The position numbers and the translations under genes are program-made. The notes under the pieces were generated by a model, which saw only the letters and a program-made list of their open reading frames with translations, did not search any database and was not told where the DNA came from. Positions 1 to 10,341 of a DNA stretch of 64,000 nucleotides are shown in pieces. Location of the stretch: contig CAVRIT010000001.1 of NCBI GenBank assembly GCA_963721345.1, positions 2,232,001-2,296,000 of the forward strand. The letters run 5' to 3'. Source of the stretch: JACDAN01 sp963721345 (lineage in GTDB: Bacteria > Actinomycetota > Thermoleophilia > Gaiellales > Gaiellaceae). The stretch's first letter is position 1. Each line of letters starts with the position of its first letter.

Positions 1-533
1 TGGAGGCCGCCCTCGGCGACGCCGAGCGGATCGTCGGCCGGGCGAAGGAGGACGGCATCCAGGCGAGCGTGACGATCTCCGTCGCCTTCGGCTGTCCTTT
101 CGAGGGCCGCGTCGATCCGGAACGGGTCGTGGCGATCGCCGAGCGCCTGGCGGCGACGAAGCCGGACGAGCTCGTCCTCGCCGACACGATCGGCGTCGCG
201 ACGCCGACCCAGGTACGGCAGCTCACCGAAAGGGTCGTCGCGCTCGGTGTCGCGGTCGGCGGCCACTTCCACAACACGCGGAACACGGGCTACGCGAACG
301 CCTATGCGGCTCTGGGGTCCGGCGTGTCGAGCCTCGACTCTTCGGTCGGCGGCCTCGGCGGCTGCCCTTTCGCACCGAATGCGACCGGGAATGTCGCCAC
401 CGAGGATCTTGTCTACCTGCTCGAGGGCGAGGGGATCGGGACCGGCATCGACCTCGATGCGCTGATCAAGGTCTCGAAGTGGCTCGAGGACCAGCTCGGC
501 CGCCGGCTCGAGGGCTACCTGTACCGGGTCTAG
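1..533 (+). CDS. Hydroxymethylglutaryl-CoA lyase family protein, C-terminal part
   Basis: The window opens inside this gene; the frame is open from base 3 to the TAG at 531-533. The visible part is the end of a TIM-barrel lyase of the HMG-CoA lyase/HMGL-like family. HMG-CoA lyase cleaves HMG-CoA to acetyl-CoA and acetoacetate in leucine breakdown. The HFHNTRNTGYANA stretch carries the metal-binding histidine region, and GLGGCPFAP followed by GNVATEDLVYLL matches the HMG-CoA lyase signature with its active-site cysteine. The N-terminal half lies outside the window, so substrate cannot be settled from sequence alone. The last bases overlap the stop of a small minus-strand ORF. Confidence 0.85.
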   Translation, partial: EAALGDAERIVGRAKEDGIQASVTISVAFGCPFEGRVDPERVVAIAERLAATKPDELVLADTIGVATPTQVRQLTERVVALGVAVGGHFHNTRNTGYANAYAALGSGVSSLDSSVGGLGGCPFAPNATGNVATEDLVYLLEGEGIGTGIDLDALIKVSKWLEDQLGRRLEGYLYRV

Positions 534-664
534 TCCGGGGGGAGGAGCCCGAGGCTCTCCTCGCCGTGCCAGCGCTGCTCGTCGTCGTCGTCGCGCTCCG
601 GCTCCGACTCCTCGGGAGTCGGCTTCGACTCCGGCTCGAGCAGGTCGTCGGACGGCTCGGTCAC
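530..664 (-). CDS. Small acidic protein, 44 residues, unknown function
   Basis: A short minus-strand ORF with GTG start at 664 and TAG at 530-532. It encodes a very acidic peptide (MTEPSDDLLEPESKPTPEE..., then an RDDDDEQRWHGEE stretch, ending LGLLPPD). It has no membrane segment or cysteines and I do not recognise the family. Support for it being real: a TAGGCT box at 671-676 on its strand ends 6 nt before the GTG, the same spacing as the leaderless promoters of many other genes here; and it fills the gap exactly, its stop overlapping the lyase stop. It is divergent from the DUF255 gene, and the two -10 boxes overlap (AGCCTA/TAGCCT). No homology could be checked. Confidence 0.5.
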   Translation of the reverse strand: MTEPSDDLLEPESKPTPEESEPERDDDDEQRWHGEESLGLLPPD

Positions 665-669
665 GCCAC

Positions 670-675
670 TAGCCT
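670..675 (+). promoter_or_regulatory. -10 box TAGCCT of the DUF255 locus
   Basis: TAGCCT lies 6 nt before the ATG at 682, giving a leaderless start for the duplicated gene beginning. It overlaps the divergent TAGGCT box of the small acidic gene. I see no convincing -35. Confidence 0.45.
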
Positions 676-681
676 AATCCC

Positions 682-803
682 ATGAACCGGCTCGCCCAAG
701 AGACCAGCCCCTACCTCCTGCAGCACGCTGAGGCATCGCTTGCGATGCTGACCATGGAGGCTGTGCCGGCTTTGCCGGTACAGCCGTGTGAGGCGTGCTG
801 GAG

Positions 804-807
<4 letters not shown>
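682..807 (+). other. Short upstream ORF made from a duplicated start of the DUF255 gene
   Basis: This 41-codon ORF begins MNRLAQETSPYLLQHA, the same N-terminus as the DUF255 protein downstream, then runs into unrelated sequence and stops at TGA 805-807. That stop overlaps the GTG start (804-806) of the full gene in a GTGA overlap, so translation of the two may be coupled. The first 50 nt (682-731) match 804-853 at 45 of 50 positions. All differences are third-position synonymous changes or ATG versus GTG in the start codon. This looks like the original gene start, separated from the functional gene by an insert of about 72 nt. Confidence 0.6.
732..803 (+). repeat. Hairpin-rich insert between the two copies of the gene start
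   Basis: The insert holds two palindromes: GCATCG-CTTG-CGATGC near its left end, and CTGTGCCGGC-TTT-GCCGGTACAG with one G-T mismatch in the middle. It separates two near-identical 50-nt copies of the DUF255 gene start. It resembles a small palindromic intergenic element rather than coding DNA. I cannot name its family. Confidence 0.5.
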
Positions 808-2723
<1,916 letters not shown>

Positions 2724-2746
2724 CTCGAACCCGGCGTCCAAGCATC

Positions 2747-4483
2747 ATGATGGCGGGCATGAGGCCGGGGGCTTGGGGGGTCCTGGTAGCCGCTTCGGCG
2801 GCGCTACTGCTCTCGGCCTTGCTCGCCGTTGCTGCAGGAGGAGGGGCCGCGCAGGCCTCTCCTCAGCAGCTCCCGGCGAAGCCGAACGTCCTCGTCCTGA
2901 TGACCGACGACCAGACGGTCGAGTCGCTGCGGGTGATGGCGAACGTCAACTCGCTGCTCGCCCGCCAGGGGACGACCTTCGCGAACAATTTCGCCTCGTT
3001 CCCGCTCTGCTGTCCGTCCCGCACGACGTTCATCACGGGCCAGTACGGCCACAACCACACGATCATGGGCAACACGGCTCCGGCCGGCGGGTACGACAAG
3101 CTCGCGCCGAGCCACTCGAACACGCTGCCGGCCTGGCTCCAGCAAGCGGGGTACCACACCGTCCACCTCGGGAAGTACCTGAACGGCTACGGACAGGCTC
3201 GCCCGATGGAGGTGCCTGCCGGCTGGACGGAGTGGTACGGGTCCACCGACCCGTCCACCTACCGCTTCTACAACTACACGCTGAACGAGAACGGCCGGCT
3301 CGTGACCTACGGCACCGGTGCGGCGAACTACCAGGCGGACGTCTACAACCGGAAGGCCGTCGAGATCGTCCGGCGGCTCGCGCCGCAGCCCAAGCCGTTC
3401 TTCCTGTCGGTCGCGTTCCTCGCGCCGCACAGCGGCGGGCCGCGCGACTCCGACGACCCGCAGAACCTGGCGACGCCTTCACCGGCGCCTCGTCACCGGA
3501 ACGCCTTCGCCGCGCAGCCGCTGCCCGCGCCGCCCTCGCTGAACGAGGCCGACGTGTCCGACAAGCCTCTGGCGATGCGGAGCCGCGCGGTGCTGACAAC
3601 GGCGCGGCTGAACGCGATCCGCGAGAACTACCAGCAGCGGCTCGAGTCGCTGCTCGCCGTCGACGAAGCGGTCCGGGACATCCTCTCGGCGCTCTCGGCG
3701 ACGGGTGAGCTCGAGCGCACACTCGTGGTCTTTACCGCCGACAACGGCTTCTTCCACGGCGAGCATCGCGTCGCGAGCGGCAAAGTGCTGGTCTACGAGC
3801 CGTCGGTGCGCGTACCTCTGATCCTCCGCGGGCCGGGCATTCCACGCGGTGTCACCAGGACGAACCTCACGGCGAACGTCGACCTTGCCTCGACGATTCT
3901 CGACGTCGCGAACGCACGGCCCGGCCGGCGGATCGACGGGCGCTCGCTGCTGCCCTTCGCGGCCGACCGGCTGCGCCGCTCGGGCCGCGACATCCTGCTC
4001 GAGACGACGACGTACAGCGCGATCCGCACGCCGCGCCACGCCTTCGTCCAGCACTCGACGGGTGAGCAGGAGCTCTATGACCTCGTCACCGACCCGCACC
4101 AGCTGACGAGCCTGCACGCCGACGTTCGCTACGCGGCGGTGAAAACGGAGCTCGCGCGGCGGCTCGCGCTGCTGCGCGCCTGTGCGGGCGATGCTTGTCG
4201 CCGCGGGCCGGACCTGCGGCTGGGCGTCCGCTATCGCCGGGGCCGGGCGGGCTGTGCCCGCTCCAACGTTGCGCTCCGGGTGGGCGGATCGGCGTCGGGC
4301 CGAATCTCGTCGGTTGTCTTCTACCGCGGCACGCGGGCGATCAAGACCGACCGCCGCGGCCCGTACACCGCCGCCGTGGGCCGTAGCCGCCTGGGTCGCC
4401 GCGGGACGGTGCTCAGGGTGCTCGTCACGCTGAACGACTCGCGCAGCGCGTCCCTCGAACGAGTGGTTCGCCGCTGCGGCTGA
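2747..4483 (+). CDS. Secreted sulfatase (formylglycine-dependent type I family)
   Basis: The mature part begins PKPNVLVLMTDDQ-like, with Asp residues that bind the active-site calcium, and carries CCPSR at residues 88-92. This is the C-x-P-S-R motif in which the first Cys becomes formylglycine. GQYGHNHT follows, as in arylsulfatases and glucosamine-6-sulfatases. The ADNGFFHGEH segment is the C-terminal metal-site region. An N-terminal hydrophobic stretch (LVAASAALLLSALLAVAAGG) indicates export. After the sulfatase domain there are about 90 Arg-rich residues with paired cysteines that look like a small beta-domain. Starts at 2747, 2750 and 2759 are all possible, and no strong ribosome site decides. 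The substrate is unknown; a desulfation role outside the cell is inferred. Confidence 0.85.
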   Translation: MMAGMRPGAWGVLVAASAALLLSALLAVAAGGGAAQASPQQLPAKPNVLVLMTDDQTVESLRVMANVNSLLARQGTTFANNFASFPLCCPSRTTFITGQYGHNHTIMGNTAPAGGYDKLAPSHSNTLPAWLQQAGYHTVHLGKYLNGYGQARPMEVPAGWTEWYGSTDPSTYRFYNYTLNENGRLVTYGTGAANYQADVYNRKAVEIVRRLAPQPKPFFLSVAFLAPHSGGPRDSDDPQNLATPSPAPRHRNAFAAQPLPAPPSLNEADVSDKPLAMRSRAVLTTARLNAIRENYQQRLESLLAVDEAVRDILSALSATGELERTLVVFTADNGFFHGEHRVASGKVLVYEPSVRVPLILRGPGIPRGVTRTNLTANVDLASTILDVANARPGRRIDGRSLLPFAADRLRRSGRDILLETTTYSAIRTPRHAFVQHSTGEQELYDLVTDPHQLTSLHADVRYAAVKTELARRLALLRACAGDACRRGPDLRLGVRYRRGRAGCARSNVALRVGGSASGRISSVVFYRGTRAIKTDRRGPYTAAVGRSRLGRRGTVLRVLVTLNDSRSASLERVVRRCG

Positions 4484-4500
4484 CGACCGATCTTCGGAGG

Positions 4501-4740
4501 ATGAGCAATTCTCCTCCGGAAGGTTTGCACGATGCCATCGAGTCCAGCCAGGAGGGGAACGACCGGCTCGAGCAGTCGGTGCTCGTCGGCTGGGTCGTGG
4601 TGGCCGAGTGGGCCGGCGTCGACGGGGCCCGCACGCTGACGCGGATGAGCGGCACGCCCGGCGGCGCGATCCCGCCCGAGTGGCAGACCCGCGGGTACCT
4701 GCACGAAGCGCTGTTCGGGCGCTGGAACAACACCGACTGA
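4501..4740 (+). CDS. Small conserved-type actinobacterial protein, 79 residues
   Basis: A short soluble protein with no membrane segment. Its core, LVGWVVVAEWAGVDGARTL followed by PEWQTRGYLHEALFG, resembles small actinobacterial proteins of unknown function that end in a tryptophan-rich L-H-x-A-L-F motif; that resemblance is from memory, not a search. GGAGG lies directly against the ATG, too close to be a good ribosome site, so the true start may differ slightly. It sits alone between the sulfatase and fbiC. Confidence 0.6.
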   Translation: MSNSPPEGLHDAIESSQEGNDRLEQSVLVGWVVVAEWAGVDGARTLTRMSGTPGGAIPPEWQTRGYLHEALFGRWNNTD

Positions 4741-4761
4741 CACCCATCTAGAGTCTCTGCC

Positions 4762-7101
4762 GTGGAGCGGTTGCTCGCGGCTTCGACCGAGGAGCTCTGC
4801 GCTGAGGCGCGGCGGCTGCGGTCCACGCGCGTCGTGACCTACTCGCCGAAGGTCTTCATCCCGCTGACGAAGCTCTGCCGGGACGTCTGCCACTACTGCA
4901 CCTTCGCGCACCCGCCGCGGCGCGGCGAGCGGGCGTACATGTCCGAGGACGAGGTGCTGGAGGTCGCGCGGGCCGGCGCGGCGGCGGGCTGCCGGGAAGC
5001 GCTCTTCACGCTGGGGGACAAGCCCGAGCTGCGGTACCGGGTCGCCCGCGAGGAGCTCGCCGCGCTCGGCTGCGCCACGACCGTGGAGTACCTGGCCCGC
5101 TGCGCGAAGCTCGTGCTCGAAGAGACCGGCCTGCTGCCGCACACGAACCCCGGCGTGATCTCGCGGGAGGAGCTCGCGTCGCTCCGCGAGGTGAGCGTGT
5201 CGCAGGGGCTGATGCTGGAGAGCGCGTCGGCCCGGTTGGCGCAGCGCGGCGGCCCGCACTTCGGGTCGCCGGACAAGCTCCCCGAGGCTCGGCTCGAAAC
5301 GATCCGTCTGGCGGGAGAGCTGCGTGTCCCGTTCACGACGGGCGTCCTGATCGGTATCGGCGAGACGCGCGAGGAGCGCCTCGAGTCGCTGCTCGCGATC
5401 CGCGAGCTCGGCGAGCGCTACGGCCACGTCCAGGAGGTGATCGTCCAGAACTTCCGCGCGAAGCCGGGGACGAAGATGGCCGACCACGCTGAGCCGTCCC
5501 TCGACGAGCTGCTCTGGACCGCAGCGGCGGCGCGAATCCTGCTCGGCCCGGACTGGCACATCCAGTGCCCGCCGAACCTCAGCGGCGACGACTTCGGACG
5601 GCTGCTCGACGCGGGCATCGACGACTGGGGCGGTGTCTCGCCGGTGACGATCGACCATGTCAATCCCGAAGCCCCGTGGCCGGAGCTGGCGCGCCTCCGC
5701 GCCGAGACCGAGGCGAAGGGCTTCGCGCTCGCGCCGCGGCTGCCGCTGTACCCCGAGTACGTCTCGGGCCGCTGGGTCGACGCGGGCGTGATGCCGCACG
5801 TCCTCCAGGCCGCCGACGCGGAGGGGCTCGCCCGGGACGACCGCTGGTCGGCGGGCTCACATGCGCCGCTTCCGCTCGCGCCGCGCGACGCGCTGCCGAT
5901 CGATTCACGCGACGAGCTCGGCGAGGAGGAGATCGCCCGGCTCTTCGCGGCGCGCGGCGAGGAGCTCCACCGCGTGTTCGCGTCGGCCGACTCGCTGCGG
6001 CGGGAGGTGAACGGCGACACCGTCACCTACGTCGTCACGCGGAACGTCAACTACACGAACGTCTGCTACTTCCGCTGCGGCTTCTGCGCGTTCTCGAAGG
6101 GACGGCTGGCCGCGAATCTCCGTGGGAAGCCGTACCTCGTCCCCCTCGACGAGATCGTGCGGCGGGGGCGGGAGGCGTGGGAGCGGGGCGCCGTCGAGCT
6201 CTGCCTGCAGGGCGGAATCCATCCTGGCTTCACCGGCGAGACCTACCTCGACATCTGCCGCGCGCTCAAGGCGGAGCTCCCGGATCTCCACATCCACGCC
6301 TTCTCGGCGCTCGAGGTCTGGCAGGGGGCGGCGACCCTCGGGCTGTCCCTGGAGGAGTATCTCGGCGCGCTGCGCGAGGCCGGGCTTGCCTCGCTGCCCG
6401 GGACCGCCGCGGAGATCCTGGACGACGAGGTGCGGCGGGTGATCTGTCCGGACAAGGTGACGACGGCGCAGTGGCTCCGGGTCCACGACGTGGCGCACCG
6501 AGCAGGGCTGCGCTCGACGACGACGATCATGTTCGGGCACGTCGACGGCCCGCGGAACTGGGCGCGCCACCTGATCGAGCTGCGCGAGCAGCAGCGGCGC
6601 ACGGGCGGCTTCACGGAGTTCGTGCCGCTGCCCTTCGTCCACATGGAGGCGCCGATGTACCTCCGCGGGCAGGCCCGGCCGGGACCGACGTTCCGCGAGG
6701 CGCTGCTGATGCACGCCGTCGCGCGGCTGGCGCTTCATCCGTGGATCACGAACATCCAGGCGTCGTGGGTGAAGCTCGGCGTCGAAGGCGCGCAGGCCGT
6801 GCTCCGCGCCGGCGCGAACGACCTCGGCGGAACGCTGATGAACGAGTCGATCTCACGCGCCGCGGGCGCAGACCACGGCCAGGAGCTCCCGCCCGAGGGG
6901 ATGGAGGCCGCGATTCGCGCGGCCGGCCGGATCCCGCGCCAGCGAACGACGCTCTACGGCGAGGCGCCGCCCGACCGCGTCGCCGCGTCGTTCGGCGCAC
7001 CGCCGCTCTCGGAACCGATCAATCCGCCGGCGAACGAAGCGGGGCTGAAGCCCTTGCAGGTCCTCGACCGCCCGGGCCTTCAGCTGGCCGCCGAGGGCTG
7101 A
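4762..7101 (+). CDS. fbiC: 7,8-didemethyl-8-hydroxy-5-deazariboflavin (F0) synthase, CofG-CofH fusion
   Basis: A 779-residue fusion of two radical-SAM enzymes that make F0, the chromophore of coenzyme F420, from 5-amino-6-ribitylaminouracil and tyrosine. The N-terminal half is CofG with CX3CX2C at Cys39, Cys43 and Cys46 (CRDVCHYC). The C-terminal half is CofH with Cys435, Cys439 and Cys442 (CYFRCGFC). The order CofG then CofH and the single chain are typical of actinobacterial FbiC, and the length is slightly short of the mycobacterial protein. The GTG start is 7 nt after a TAGAGT box (4749-4754) with no ribosome site, so the mRNA is probably leaderless. Its presence implies F420-dependent redox chemistry in the organism. 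Confidence 0.95.
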   Translation: MERLLAASTEELCAEARRLRSTRVVTYSPKVFIPLTKLCRDVCHYCTFAHPPRRGERAYMSEDEVLEVARAGAAAGCREALFTLGDKPELRYRVAREELAALGCATTVEYLARCAKLVLEETGLLPHTNPGVISREELASLREVSVSQGLMLESASARLAQRGGPHFGSPDKLPEARLETIRLAGELRVPFTTGVLIGIGETREERLESLLAIRELGERYGHVQEVIVQNFRAKPGTKMADHAEPSLDELLWTAAAARILLGPDWHIQCPPNLSGDDFGRLLDAGIDDWGGVSPVTIDHVNPEAPWPELARLRAETEAKGFALAPRLPLYPEYVSGRWVDAGVMPHVLQAADAEGLARDDRWSAGSHAPLPLAPRDALPIDSRDELGEEEIARLFAARGEELHRVFASADSLRREVNGDTVTYVVTRNVNYTNVCYFRCGFCAFSKGRLAANLRGKPYLVPLDEIVRRGREAWERGAVELCLQGGIHPGFTGETYLDICRALKAELPDLHIHAFSALEVWQGAATLGLSLEEYLGALREAGLASLPGTAAEILDDEVRRVICPDKVTTAQWLRVHDVAHRAGLRSTTTIMFGHVDGPRNWARHLIELREQQRRTGGFTEFVPLPFVHMEAPMYLRGQARPGPTFREALLMHAVARLALHPWITNIQASWVKLGVEGAQAVLRAGANDLGGTLMNESISRAAGADHGQELPPEGMEAAIRAAGRIPRQRTTLYGEAPPDRVAASFGAPPLSEPINPPANEAGLKPLQVLDRPGLQLAAEG

Positions 7102-7118
7102 AACCGTCCCGCCCGGCC

Positions 7119-7270
7119 GTGTCCGTGTGCCTGGCACCGGAGGCGGTCCCGAACGGACGAAGCGGCACCTGGCCGAGTGCGCCCAAACGGCCACCGTGCG
7201 ATCGCCCACCGTTGGCGCTTCTCCTGGTGTTCGCCGTCTGCCCGGGACGCGTCCGGGTGCCTGGCACCAG
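7119..7270 (+). repeat. Two copies of a GTCCG-x-GTGCCTGGCACC repeat
   Basis: The 225-nt gap between fbiC and the cupin gene contains the motif GTCCGTGTGCCTGGCACCGG (7121-7140) and again GTCCGGGTGCCTGGCACCAG (7251-7270). The core GTGCCTGGCAC is a near-perfect palindrome. Copies lie in the same orientation 130 nt apart. They resemble REP-type intergenic repeats; no transposase is nearby. I see no gene in this gap. Confidence 0.55.
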
Positions 7271-7326
7271 CACGTGGCTCGCCGGGACGGTCCGGGGCTC
7301 GAGCGATGTAGCGGTTCGTGCCGCGG

Positions 7327-7728
7327 CTAGTCCGGCCAGGCGAAGCTGTCCGGGACGCCTCGGCCGTCGCCTGGGCCGGTGTTCGGCGCGCCGATCTTCA
7401 CGAACACCGCGTCCTCGTCTCCCGCGGCGCGCAGGGCACGCGGCGTCTCCGGAGGAACGCGGATCGCCGTCCAGGGCTCGAGGTCGACCACCTCGTTCTC
7501 GCCGACGAGCGCCTGCGCGCGGCCCGAGACCAGCACGTAGATCTCCTCCTGCTGGTTGTGCGTGTGCCCGCCCGCCGCGAACCCTGGGCTGTAGCGCGCG
7601 AAGGTCACACCGCAGTGCTCGCAGCCGAGGTCGTTCCGCATGAACCTGATCTCGAGCTGACCCTCGACGCCGAGGTTCGGCCCCTGGTCGGGGACGTCCG
7701 AGACCTTCACCACCGTGTACTCCGCCAT
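7327..7728 (-). CDS. Cupin domain protein
   Basis: A 133-residue single-domain cupin of the cupin-2 type. The metal-binding motif 1 is seen as GGHTHNQQEEIYVLVSG (two His and a Glu), and motif 2 is degenerate around PPETPRALR. It may be a small metal-dependent isomerase or dioxygenase, or a binding protein; no substrate can be inferred. A GGGAG ribosome site precedes the ATG at 7728, and a TAGGTT box at 7756-7761 on the minus strand gives a short leader. Its promoter overlaps the divergent leuS control region. Confidence 0.8.
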   Translation of the reverse strand: MAEYTVVKVSDVPDQGPNLGVEGQLEIRFMRNDLGCEHCGVTFARYSPGFAAGGHTHNQQEEIYVLVSGRAQALVGENEVVDLEPWTAIRVPPETPRALRAAGDEDAVFVKIGAPNTGPGDGRGVPDSFAWPD

Positions 7729-7747
7729 GCGTGCTCCCTTCGCGAGG

Positions 7748-7776
7748 TTTCGCCGAACCTACACCGGTGGTATTGT
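7748..7776 (+). promoter_or_regulatory. Probable promoter of the leuS leader
   Basis: TTTCGC (7748-7753), a 17-nt spacer, then TATTGT (7771-7776). The -10 lies 8 nt before the leader-peptide ATG, the same spacing seen at other genes here. The -35 is weak. Confidence 0.4.
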
Positions 7777-7784
7777 CAGAGGCA

Positions 7785-7805
7785 ATGGAGCAGCTGCTCG
7801 TGTAA
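7785..7805 (+). CDS. leuS leader peptide MEQLLV
   Basis: A six-codon ORF, ATG GAG CAG CTG CTC GTG TAA, lies between the leuS promoter region and an intrinsic terminator placed directly before leuS. Two adjacent leucine codons would make ribosome progress depend on charged tRNA-Leu. This is the arrangement of transcription attenuators of amino-acid genes. Only two Leu codons are present, fewer than in classical leu leaders. AGAGGC at 7778-7783 can pair with GCCTCT (7847-7852) in the terminator stem if the transcript starts upstream of it. The function is inferred. Confidence 0.5.
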   Translation: MEQLLV

Positions 7806-7809
7806 TCCA

Positions 7810-7842
7810 GGGAGCCAACGCGGCGACGCCGCGCCAGCTCCC
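7810..7842 (+). promoter_or_regulatory. Leader hairpin between the leader peptide and the terminator
   Basis: GGGAGC (7810-7815) pairs with GCTCCC (7837-7842), enclosing the inner palindrome CGCGGCG-A-CGCCGCG (7819-7833). It is probably the pause or alternative structure of the leuS attenuator. Confidence 0.5.
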
Positions 7843-7846
7843 CGTG

Positions 7847-7871
7847 GCCTCTCGAGACGAGAGGCTTTTTT
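7847..7871 (+). terminator. Intrinsic terminator/attenuator in front of leuS
   Basis: GCCTCTCG-AGA-CGAGAGGC is a perfect 8-bp stem followed by six T residues (7866-7871). No plus-strand gene ends upstream (the neighbour is on the minus strand), so the terminator can only act on the leuS transcript. leuS begins 17 nt later. Confidence 0.8.
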
Positions 7872-7887
7872 GTATCCGGAGACGGTG

Positions 7888-10285
7888 ATGGAGCGATACG
7901 ACCCCAAGAAGATCGAGCCGAGGTGGCAGCAGGTCTGGGAGGACGAGCGTGCCTTCGAGACGCCGAATCCCGCCCCGGGCGCAGAGGCGGACGAGCGCCA
8001 CTGGTACCAGCTGGAGATGCTCCCGTACCCGTCCGGGACGCTGCACATGGGACACGTCCTGAACTACACGATGGGCGACGTCGCGACGCACTTCCGCCGA
8101 CGCCAGGGCTGGCGTGTCATGCGTCCGATGGGCTTCGACTCCTTCGGCCTGCCCGCCGAGAACGCTGCGATCAAGGAAGGCGGGCACCCGCGCGAGATCG
8201 TCGAGCGCAACATCGCCGAGATCCGGGAGCAGATGAAGCGCCTGGGCTGGGTGATCGACTGGAGCCGCGAGATCTCGGCCCACGAGGTCGACTACTACCG
8301 CTGGACGCAGTGGATCTTCCTGCGCTTCTTCGAGCGCGGCCTCGCCTACCGCGCGGCGGCTCCGGTCAACTGGTGCCCGAACGACCAGACCGTCGTCGCG
8401 CACGAGTACGTCGTCGACGGTCGCTGCGATCGCTGCGGCACGCCGGTCGAGGCGCGAATGATGGAGCAGTGGTTCTTCAAGATCACCGCCTACGCCGACG
8501 AGCTGCTCGAGTACGAGCTGCCCGAGGACGGAAAGTGGCCCGAGCGCACGAAGACGATCCAGCGGAACTGGATCGGCCGCTCGGAGGGCGCCGAGATCAT
8601 CTTCCGCATCGACGAGCTGGACATCGACGTGCCCGTCTTCACGACCCGGCCGGACACGCTCTTCGGCGCGACGTTCTTCGTCGTCGCGCCGGAGCACCCG
8701 CTGGCCGAGCAGATCGACAACGAAGACGTGCAGGAGTACGTGAAGCGCACGGCGGCCCGCCGCGGCGAGGAGCGCGCCACGGAGGAAGCGAAGTCAGGCG
8801 TCTTCACCGGCCATCACGTGCTGAACCCCGCGAACGGCGAGCAGCTCCCCGTGTACGTCTCCGACTACGTCCTGATGGAGTACGGCACGGGCGCGATCAT
8901 GGGCGTCCCGGCCCACGACGAGCGCGACCGCGAGTTCGCCGAGGCCTTCGACCTGCCGGTCCGCGAGGTGATCTCGGAGGACGGCGTCATGGTCAACTCC
9001 GGCGAGTTCGACGGGCTCCCCGCTGAAGAGGGCGTGCGCAGGGTGACCGATTGGCTCTCGGCGGAAGGGAAGGGGAAGCCGGCGGTCAGCTACCGGCTGC
9101 GCGACTGGAGCTTCTCGCGACAGCGCTACTGGGGCTGCCCGATCCCGATCGTCTACTGCGACGACTGCGGCGTCGTGCCCGTTCCGGACGAGGACCTGCC
9201 GGTCGAGCTGCCCGGAGGTCGACGACTACCGCCCGAAGGGCGTCCCGCCGCTGGCCTCCAACGAGGAGTGGCTGAACGTGCCCTGTCCGCGGTGTGGGAA
9301 GCCCGGCAAGCGCGAGGCCGACACGATGGACACCTTCGTCGACTCGTCCTGGTACTTCCTGCGCTACGTCGACCCGCGGAACGACACGGCGCCCTTCGAC
9401 CGGCGCCTGGTCGACTACTGGTGCCCGATCTCGCAGTACATCGGCGGGATCGACCACACCACCGGCCACCTGCTCTACTCGCGCTTCTTCGTCCGCGTGA
9501 TGAACGAGCTGGGCCTGGTGGGCTTCCGCGAGCCGTTCGCGCAGCTCTTCCACCAGGGCTGGGTCCAGATGGGCGGCTCGAAGATGTCGAAATCGCGCGG
9601 CAACGTCCTGGGCCCTGACGACCTCGTCGAGGAGTACGGCGCCGACGCCGTCCGCACCTACATCCTCTTCATGGGTCCGGCCGACCAGGACATGGAGTGG
9701 ACGGACACCGGGATCGAGGGGATCGTCCGGTTCCTGCGCCGGCTGTGGCGGGCCGTGTTGGAGGTGGCCGAGCGGCCGGCGGGCGAGCCGGGCGACACGC
9801 CGCTGGCGCGGAAGGCGCACACGACGATCGCCAAGGTCTCCGACGACATCGGCCGCCGCACCCAGTTCCACACCCCGATCTCCGCCGTGATGGAGCTCGT
9901 GAACGAGCTGACCAAGACGCCGGACGACCCCGCGGCGCGCTTCGCCGCGGAAACCGCCGTTTCGCTGATCCAGCCGTACGCGCCGCACGTCGCGGAAGAG
10001 CTGTGGGAGCGACTGGGGCACGAGCGGCTCTGGGAGACGCCGTGGCCGAAGGCCGACCCAGCGCTGCTCGAGCAGGACACGTTCGAGCTCGTCGTTCAGG
10101 TGAACGGGCGCGTCCGCGATCGCATCGAGGTGCCATCGGACCTGCCCGAAGAGGAGCTCGTCGAGCGCGCCAAGGCCTCGCCGCGCGTGAAGAGCTACCT
10201 GGACGGCGACGAGATCCAGCAGACGATCGTCGTGCCGCGCAAGCTCGTGAACATCGTCACCGGTTCGAGGGGGATCTCACCCTAA
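7888..10285 (+). CDS. leuS: Leucyl-tRNA synthetase, frame broken near 9214
   Basis: A class I aminoacyl-tRNA synthetase that charges tRNA-Leu. The start MERYDPKKIEPRWQQVW follows a GGAGA ribosome site. The HIGH motif is HMGH from residue 53, the editing (CP1) domain holds the threonine-rich TTRPDTLFGAT segment, and KMSKS (near 9580) is in the second part. Frame 1 is correct up to VPVPDEDLPVELP (about 9213). Then frame 2 continues EVDDYRPKGVPPLASNEEW and DTFVDSSWYFLRY to the TAA at 10283-10285. Removing one G from CCCGGAGG (9211-9218) restores a normal LeuS of about 800 residues. Because the gene is essential, the extra base is probably a sequence error. Expression is likely controlled by the attenuator just upstream. 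Confidence 0.9.
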
Positions 10286-10341
10286 AGGGGTAGGCCGCAC
10301 CGGCCGATAACGGCTCCCAGGTCCTAGACGGAGGCTTGGGA

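Noticed and set aside
7741..7871. T-box riboswitch in front of leuS
   Set aside because: There is room for only about 100 nt of leader, with no stem I and no UGGN in the right place; AGGGAGCCAACGCGG only superficially resembles the T-box sequence.
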